Under the pieces are notes generated by a model. That model had not been told where the DNA came from and made no database searches. It worked only from the letters and a program-made list of their open reading frames with translations. This document shows, piece by piece, positions 59,631-64,000 of a stretch of 64,000 nucleotides of DNA. Positions within the stretch are counted from its first letter, which is position 1, and every line of letters starts with the position of its first letter. The translations under genes were made by a program, and so were the position numbers. Origin of the DNA: Paenibacillus sp. MZ04-78.2 (lineage in GTDB: Bacteria > Bacillota > Bacilli > Paenibacillales > NBRC-103111); NCBI RefSeq assembly GCF_024213375.1, contig NZ_JANAVJ010000001.1, positions 124,001-188,000 on the forward strand. The letters are read 5' to 3'.

Positions 59631-59957
59631 ATGACGAAAAATGCGATTCGCAACCTGCTGGCTGCGCTGATTGGTCTTTGGTTCGTAGGCGCTCCGTGGA
59701 TTTTCGGTTTTTCCGGCCATTCCGGAGTTCAGTGGAGCATGATGGCCGCCGGCTTCATTGAATTCGCCTTTTCGCTGCTGGCGTTGGGCAAAACAGGCTG
59801 GGGCTCGTGGCAGCATTGGATAGCGTTTTTAGCGGGCGTTTGGTTTATGATGCTGCCCTTCGTATTCTCATTCGGTCTGGGGATGACCCTGTTCATTTTG
59901 GCGCTCGGTATAGTAACAGTCCTCTTGAACTTTAATAATATGAATGCGGAGCCTTAA
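59631..59957 (+). CDS. SPW-repeat membrane protein
   Basis: A 108-aa integral membrane protein of about four helices built from two SPW-type repeats: LIGLWFVGAPWIFGFSGHSG near residues 13-33 and AGVWFMMLPFVFSFG near 68-83. Each begins with a G-x-W and ends with an aromatic/Pro turn. SPW-repeat proteins are widespread small membrane proteins of unknown function. The start is ATG 59631 with AGGAGGGG 7 nt upstream. It is a single gene between DUF1054 and a universal stress protein. Confidence 0.85.
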   Translation: MTKNAIRNLLAALIGLWFVGAPWIFGFSGHSGVQWSMMAAGFIEFAFSLLALGKTGWGSWQHWIAFLAGVWFMMLPFVFSFGLGMTLFILALGIVTVLLNFNNMNAEP

Positions 59958-60007
59958 AGTTATTGATAATTTTCTGAATTTTCCGCCATGTAAGCGGTTT
60001 TTTGTGG

Positions 60008-60013
60008 TATAAT
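60008..60013 (+). promoter_or_regulatory. -10 element before the universal stress protein gene
   Basis: A perfect TATAAT within GTGGTATAATG, about 40 nt before the start codon. The region 17 nt upstream (CGCCAT) is a poor -35. A short CCGC/GCGG hairpin followed by six Ts (59984-60003) just before it may be the weak terminator of the SPW-repeat gene. Confidence 0.5.
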
Positions 60014-60051
60014 GAAATCGTACCCACTATACCGCAAATGAGGTGAGGATG

Positions 60052-60477
60052 ATGTTATTTTCTAAAATCCTTGTTGCCTATGACGGTTCGAATTTATCGA
60101 AGAAAGCCTTGAAACGTGCGGTCGAATTGATTCAGGAACAATCTCACAGCCTACATCCTCCGCGGCTGGAAATTATTCATGTGTACGCCCTTCCTACTTT
60201 CGTCGGAAGCGAATATGCGGTTAACAGCAATTACATCGAAGCTGCCGAAGCGACGATCCAAGAAGCCAAGTCGCTGATCCCGTCGACACTAAACGTGAAA
60301 TTTACACTGACCCGGGGGCAACCGGCTTATACCATCCTCGCGCATGCGGAAGAAATCGAGTGCGACCTGATTGTCATGGGAAGCCGGGGACTTGGGAAAA
60401 TCCGCGAGTTCTTTCTCGGAAGCGTCAGCCATAACGTCGTGCAGCAAGCTAAGGTTCCCGTACTGATTGTGAAATAA
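60052..60477 (+). CDS. Universal stress protein, UspA family
   Basis: A 141-aa cytosolic protein with one Usp domain. It opens FSKILVAYDGSNLSKKAL, and residues ~110-130 carry the ATP-binding signature MGSRGLGKIREFFLGSVSHN, the G-x2-G-x9-G-S/T pattern of ATP-binding Usp proteins, ending VPVLIVK. Candidate starts are GTG 60043, ATG 60049 and ATG 60052; the last is best placed relative to GAGGTG at 60040-60045. Single-gene unit, with its own -10 box and a clear terminator. The stress it responds to cannot be inferred. Confidence 0.93.
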   Translation: MLFSKILVAYDGSNLSKKALKRAVELIQEQSHSLHPPRLEIIHVYALPTFVGSEYAVNSNYIEAAEATIQEAKSLIPSTLNVKFTLTRGQPAYTILAHAEEIECDLIVMGSRGLGKIREFFLGSVSHNVVQQAKVPVLIVK

Positions 60478-60498
60478 ACCATAGTGCTTACGTGCCAT

Positions 60499-60523
60499 AC
60501 CGTCCCGACAGGGGCGGTTTTTT
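60499..60523 (+). terminator. Rho-independent terminator after the usp gene
   Basis: An 8-bp stem (ACCGTCCC 60499-60506, GGGGCGGT 60511-60518, one G-T pair), loop GACA, then five more Ts. It lies 22 nt after the stop. Confidence 0.85.
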
Positions 60524-60654
60524 GCTTTTCCAAACATGGCATCTTGACGGAAGCGGAGTAGGGAAATCGCTGTCGAACACTCGTTCACACTTCAGGACAA
60601 TTTTGGTGTATAATATATGAGGCTCCCGAACTATGCATCAAAGAGGTGTGAGTC

Positions 60655-61317
60655 ATGGTACCCGAATCGAACGAAGATTGGATCGAACAGCTGCTTAAGC
60701 TAAGCGACGAAGAACCGAAAATGACGGAAAAACAAACGAAAATCCTGCATGCAGCCATCGAGATTTTTGCCGAGAAAGGCTACGCCGCAGCTTCCACCAG
60801 TGAAATCGCGCAAAAAGCAGGCGTTGCGGAAGGCACAATCTTCCGTCATTACAAAACCAAAAAAGACTTGCTGCTATCCATCGTCCGTCCGATCATGGCT
60901 AAGCTCGTCGCCCCGTTCGTCCTCCGTAATTTCACGCCGGTGCTGGAGGCGAAGTATACCCGGTACGAGGACTTTCTGCGGTCGTTGATCCGCAACCGGC
61001 TGGAGTTCGCCCGCCAGCATTTGCCCATGATCAAAATTTTGATGCAGGAAATTCCGTTTCACCCCGAACTCCAGGAGCAATTCAAGACGGACATCATGAG
61101 CGAAGTATTCACGCGCATCAAGAAAGTGATTGTTTTTTTCCAACAAGAAGGGCAGATCATCCCCCTTCCTGCCGCCACCGTGGTCCGGCTGACCGCCTCG
61201 GTCATCATCGGCTTCCTAATGACCCGTTTCCTGCTCGTGCCGGAACAAGAATGGGACGAGGAAGAAGAAGCGGAGACGTGCATCCGCTTTATTATGCACG
61301 GACTCGCCACTCGGTAA
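60655..61317 (+). CDS. TetR/AcrR family transcriptional regulator
   Basis: A 220-aa regulator. After a ~22-residue acidic N-terminal stretch, the TetR DNA-binding helices run KILHAAIEIFAEKGYAAAST, then SEIAQKAGVAEGTIFRHYKT and KKDLLLSI (residues ~27-80). The C-terminal ligand domain is helical, with IMHGLATR at the end. TATAAT lies at 60609-60614; start ATG 60655 has GAGGTG upstream. It is followed 48 nt later by a GNAT gene on the same strand; the MFS exporter at 62021 is convergent. TetR proteins near exporters often repress them, but this arrangement does not prove it. Confidence 0.92.
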   Translation: MVPESNEDWIEQLLKLSDEEPKMTEKQTKILHAAIEIFAEKGYAAASTSEIAQKAGVAEGTIFRHYKTKKDLLLSIVRPIMAKLVAPFVLRNFTPVLEAKYTRYEDFLRSLIRNRLEFARQHLPMIKILMQEIPFHPELQEQFKTDIMSEVFTRIKKVIVFFQQEGQIIPLPAATVVRLTASVIIGFLMTRFLLVPEQEWDEEEEAETCIRFIMHGLATR

Positions 61318-61365
61318 GCTGTGGAGACATACGCTTCATACTCGGGTTCCAAAGGAGACAGCTTC

Positions 61366-61956
61366 ATGATTGTACATGGAGACCGGATCTATATCCGACC
61401 TCTTGATTTACCTGATGTCCCAGCGCTTCATCTGCTGCGGGCGGAAAACGAAACGTTCTTTCGTCCCTTCGAGCCTCTGCAGGACAGCAACGCTTTTACC
61501 CTCGAAGCCGTACGAGAATCTCTGGTGAAGACGATCGCCGAACGAGAACAGGACAGCACCTACGCCTTCGGTATTTTCTTGAACGGCACGGACCAGCTTA
61601 TCGGCCGGGTCACGCTATCGTCCATCGTTCGAGGGCCATGGCAGAACGCGAATCTCGGGTATTACATTTCCGAACGCTTCAACGGGCAAGGCTACATGTC
61701 CGAGGCGGTCGGACTTGTGCTTCGGTTCGCTTTCGAGAACTGCGGACTTCACCGGGTTCAAGCCGCCATCATGCCTCGCAATAGAGGATCGATTCGGGTC
61801 GTCGAAAAAAACGCCATGCGGCTGGAAGGCCTGGCCCGCAACTATTTGCAGATCTACGGCGTATGGGAAGATCATGCGATCTATGCCATGACACGGGAGG
61901 AATGGCCCCCGGCCCCCGGCGGTCAGACAGATTCGGTACTGCGCCATCCGGAGTGA
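61366..61956 (+). CDS. GNAT N-acetyltransferase, RimJ/RimL-like
   Basis: A 196-aa acetyltransferase. The start DRIYIRPLDLPDVPALHLL is typical of RimJ/RimL-type GNATs. The acetyl-CoA loop is seen as LGYYISERFNGQGYMSEAV near residues 98-117, followed by GLHRVQAAIMPRN and SIRVVEKNAM. Members acetylate ribosomal protein N-termini or small amines; the substrate is unknown here. Start ATG 61366 has AAAGGAG upstream; a longer frame to 61321 has none. It is probably co-transcribed with the TetR gene and ends at the terminator at 61964-61998. Confidence 0.9.
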   Translation: MIVHGDRIYIRPLDLPDVPALHLLRAENETFFRPFEPLQDSNAFTLEAVRESLVKTIAEREQDSTYAFGIFLNGTDQLIGRVTLSSIVRGPWQNANLGYYISERFNGQGYMSEAVGLVLRFAFENCGLHRVQAAIMPRNRGSIRVVEKNAMRLEGLARNYLQIYGVWEDHAIYAMTREEWPPAPGGQTDSVLRHPE

Positions 61957-61961
61957 ATAAG

Positions 61962-62003
61962 AAAAGCCGCCGCAGCGAACAATCGCATGCGGCGGCTTCT
62001 TTG
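61962..62003. terminator. Bidirectional Rho-independent terminator
   Basis: A perfect 11-bp GC-rich stem (AAGCCGCCGCA 61964-61974, TGCGGCGGCTT 61988-61998) with a T-rich tail on the plus strand and TTTTCTT on the minus strand. It lies between the convergent GNAT and MFS genes and can serve both. Confidence 0.9.
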
Positions 62004-62020
62004 CGTTCCTTATAATTTCG

Positions 62021-63199
62021 TTATACGGGCTGTCCCGCTGCCCTGGTGTCTGCGCGATCCGCAACGATAAAACGGTACAGCACGTACAAGGCGGCGATTG
62101 AAAGGACCGCTCCGGTCACGAACGGCACGCTGTGGTTGTAATCGTAAATGCCGGCCCCAAGCAGCGGCCCGGTAATACGGCCCATGCTGTCCATTGAGGA
62201 GCTTAAACCGGAAGCTACCCCTTGTCCGACCTTGGTCTTCTGCGTGATCAGCGAGGTGACGCAAGGACGAATAAGCGCGTTCCCTGCGGCGAAGACGCTC
62301 AAGTAGATCGAAGCGGTAAGCAGACTGCTGGAGAACAGGATCAGCACGAAGCCCAGCGCCGACAGCAGCAGGCCGATGCCGATCACCCGGGCTTCCTGCC
62401 CTCTTTTGATCAGCCGCCGGACCACGCCGCCTTGAATCAAGGCGCCGACTACGCCGCTTACCGCAAACATGATGCCGAGCTGCGTCGGCGTTGCGCCAAT
62501 CTGATCCCGTTCGAACAGCAGCAGCGTCGCCTCCAGCCCCGCCAGCGTGAACGAGACAAAGAACGAAAGCACATACAAATATTTGAGCGAACCGACGAAG
62601 GCGCTCCAACGGGAAGCTTTCGCTTCCTTCGGCTTGCTCCGCATCTCCACGGTCAGCGACTCCGGCAGCATGAAGAAGGCGAAGGCGAAGGTGGCCAGCG
62701 CCAGCACGGAAGACGCGAAGAACGGCACCTGCAGCCCGAAATGGCTCAGCAAGCCTCCGAACGCCGGGCCGAAGATGAAGCCCATGCCAATCGACATGCC
62801 GACAAGCCCCATGCCCTTGGTGCGATTCTCCTCCGTCGTAATGTCGGCGACATAAGCGACGGCGCACGCGGTAGCGGCCCCCGAGAACAAACCTCCCAAG
62901 ATCCGCGACAAGTACATCAGCACGAGGTTGTCCCCCGCCATGCCGAACAAGAAGAAGCTGACGCTGAAGCCGAGCGTCCCGATCATAATGATCGGGCGGC
63001 GCCCGATCCGGTCCGATAATCCGCCCCAAAAAGGAGACATCAGAAATGACGCCAAAGAATAGACCGACAATAGCATGCCGAGATGGTAGCTGTCGGCCCC
63101 CGATCCGGTGACGGCGTCGGGAAGCACCGGGATGATAATGCCGAAGCCGATAAATATCGTCATCAGCAGTACCATAATAATAGCTAGCTGTTTTTTCAT
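62021..63199 (-). CDS. MFS transporter, multidrug/tetracycline-type
   Basis: A 392-aa, 12-helix major facilitator. The loop 2-3 signature GGLSDRIGRRP is near residue 60 and the helix-5 antiporter motif region GMSIGMGFIFGPAFGGLL near 130, which points to a proton-coupled drug exporter of the Tet/Bmr type. A basic cytosolic loop (MRSKPKEAKASRW) separates the two six-helix halves. The start is ATG 63199 with GGGGGGAAAA upstream; the longer frame to 63271 lacks a site. Monocistronic and convergent with the GNAT gene. The substrate is not readable; it could equally export a metabolite. Confidence 0.9.
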   Translation of the reverse strand: MKKQLAIIMVLLMTIFIGFGIIIPVLPDAVTGSGADSYHLGMLLSVYSLASFLMSPFWGGLSDRIGRRPIIMIGTLGFSVSFFLFGMAGDNLVLMYLSRILGGLFSGAATACAVAYVADITTEENRTKGMGLVGMSIGMGFIFGPAFGGLLSHFGLQVPFFASSVLALATFAFAFFMLPESLTVEMRSKPKEAKASRWSAFVGSLKYLYVLSFFVSFTLAGLEATLLLFERDQIGATPTQLGIMFAVSGVVGALIQGGVVRRLIKRGQEARVIGIGLLLSALGFVLILFSSSLLTASIYLSVFAAGNALIRPCVTSLITQKTKVGQGVASGLSSSMDSMGRITGPLLGAGIYDYNHSVPFVTGAVLSIAALYVLYRFIVADRADTRAAGQPV

Positions 63200-63461
63200 A
63201 TGCGTAACTTTTCCCCCCGATTTGTTGGTTGATCCTAAGACGGCCTGAGCCGCGGGTTCGGCCGAAGCCACTGGCAGAAATTATTCTTATCGTACCATAA
63301 CTTTTTCGACGATGGAAACGAAAGCTTTTTAAGATTAACAAAATCGACAAACCTTCGCGCGGGAGCCTCGGAAAAGCGCGGCCGGCAAGGCTTTTTCCGC
63401 CTACGTCCGCCTTCGCGTTTAATTATTCGGCCAAGCTAACAAACTATTTATCAAAAACCGC

Positions 63462-63489
63462 TTGCATCCGCGTCGCTTTTTGCTATACT
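63462..63489 (+). promoter_or_regulatory. Sigma-A promoter of the decarboxylase gene
   Basis: TTGCAT (63462-63467), a 16-nt spacer and TATACT (63484-63489), with TGC before the -10 as an extended -10. The start codon is 70 nt downstream. The remainder of the gap 63200-63558 shows GC-rich imperfect repeats near 63357-63418 but no gene. Confidence 0.75.
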
Positions 63490-63558
63490 CATTTTGTTTG
63501 CTTTTTTCCCGGCAGACACTGGCATAGCCAACTAAACTTGTACACACGAAGGGTAGGG

Positions 63559-64000
63559 ATGACCGTGGATCAAACGAAAACTCCCCTGTTTACCGCACTT
63601 AAGGAGCATGCCGGACGCAATCCGGTGCAGTTTCACATTCCAGGACATAAGAAAGGTGTCGGTATGGACCCCGAGTTTCGGGAGTTTATCGGCGATAACG
63701 CGCTGTCCATCGACCTGATTAATATAGCTCCGCTCGATGACCTGCATCAGCCGACAGGCGTCATCGAAGAGTCTCAGAAGCTGGCCGCAGCCGCGTTCGG
63801 GGCCGATCATACGTTTTTTTCCGTGCAGGGCACTAGCGGCGCTATCATGACGATGATCCTCACCGTCTGCTCCCAAGGCGACAAAATCATCGTTCCGCGC
63901 AACATTCACAAATCGATTATGGCCGCGATCATATTCGCCGGCGCGAAGCCGATCTTCCTGAAGCCGGTTCGCGACGAAAATCTCGGGATCGATCATGGCG
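63559..64000 (+). CDS. Orn/Lys/Arg decarboxylase family protein, partial (runs off the window)
   Basis: The first ~147 codons of a fold-type-I PLP decarboxylase. Seen: FTALKEHAGRNPVQFHIPGH with KKGVGMDPEF next, the PGHKKG motif typical of the SpeA/CadA/YaaO family; then LDDLHQPTGVIEE and FFSVQGTSGAIMTMI, where the family binds the PLP phosphate, and VPRNIHKSI. The PLP lysine lies beyond the edge. Such enzymes decarboxylate arginine, lysine or ornithine to polyamine precursors. Start ATG 63559 follows GGGTAGGG; GTG 63565 is an alternative. The promoter is at 63462-63489. Confidence 0.9.
   Translation, partial: MTVDQTKTPLFTALKEHAGRNPVQFHIPGHKKGVGMDPEFREFIGDNALSIDLINIAPLDDLHQPTGVIEESQKLAAAAFGADHTFFSVQGTSGAIMTMILTVCSQGDKIIVPRNIHKSIMAAIIFAGAKPIFLKPVRDENLGIDHG

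Noticed and set aside
62010-63350. 446-codon alternative frame opposite the MFS reading frame on the same strand
   Set aside because: Arg/Gly-rich shadow of the MFS gene; the 392-aa frame has twelve helices and MFS motifs.

Overview
The window is Gram-positive chromosomal DNA from a Paenibacillus-like organism. The main evidence is a complete, collinear assembly line for the cyclic lipopeptide pelgipeptin/polypeptin, which is known from Paenibacillus elgii and relatives. Strong GGAGG-type ribosome binding sites, frequent GTG/TTG starts and Bacillus-type neighbours (YktB-like DUF1054, LnrJK/LnrLMN-like genes) agree. P. elgii or a close relative is an inference, not a demonstrated identity.

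Layout. 1-7.7 kb: housekeeping and sugar-acid genes, namely a crcB/fluC edge fragment, a single-domain rhodanese, aroK, an unknown 113-aa protein, gndA, and a LacI / LarA-like / gluconokinase-remnant / SDR operon whose kinase has decayed through two large internal deletions. A 124-nt nested palindrome lies between the SDR and gndA. 7.8-13.2 kb: an ABC-2 exporter (ATPase plus two permeases) facing away from a NarL-type sensor kinase and regulator, as in the B. subtilis LnrJK-LnrLMN system. A 12-bp inverted repeat sits between the divergent units, and one permease is frameshifted by an extra copy of a 22-nt tandem repeat. 13.1-16.9 kb: a stalk-domain secreted protein and an SsuABC/TauABC-type importer.

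17.0-57.9 kb (minus strand): the eight-gene lipopeptide cluster. In transcription order it encodes a diaminobutyrate aminotransferase (plpA), a secreted lipase-like hydrolase (plpB), an Sfp-type phosphopantetheinyl transferase (plpC), three NRPSs (plpD, plpE, plpF) and two ABC exporter half-transporters (plpG, plpH). Adenylation-pocket residues read by eye give Dab-Val-Dab-(D)Phe-Leu-Dab-(D)Val-Leu-Ser. Epimerisation domains lie exactly after Phe4 and Val7, an acylating C domain is at the start and a thioesterase at the end. PlpA makes Dab, PlpC primes the carrier domains, PlpD-E-F build and cyclise the peptide, and PlpG/H probably export it. Unexplained details are half-condensation domains opening PlpE and PlpF, a terminator-like hairpin between plpE and plpF, a 43-codon small ORF before plpA, and near-identical duplicated Dab and Val modules.

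58-64 kb: a long AT-rich intergenic region, then ordinary genes: DUF1054, an SPW-repeat membrane protein, a universal stress protein, a TetR regulator, a GNAT acetyltransferase, an MFS exporter, and the start of an Orn/Lys/Arg decarboxylase cut by the right edge. No rRNA, tRNA, CRISPR array or intact insertion sequence was recognised. The biosynthetic system is a described one; the novelty here lies in local features.
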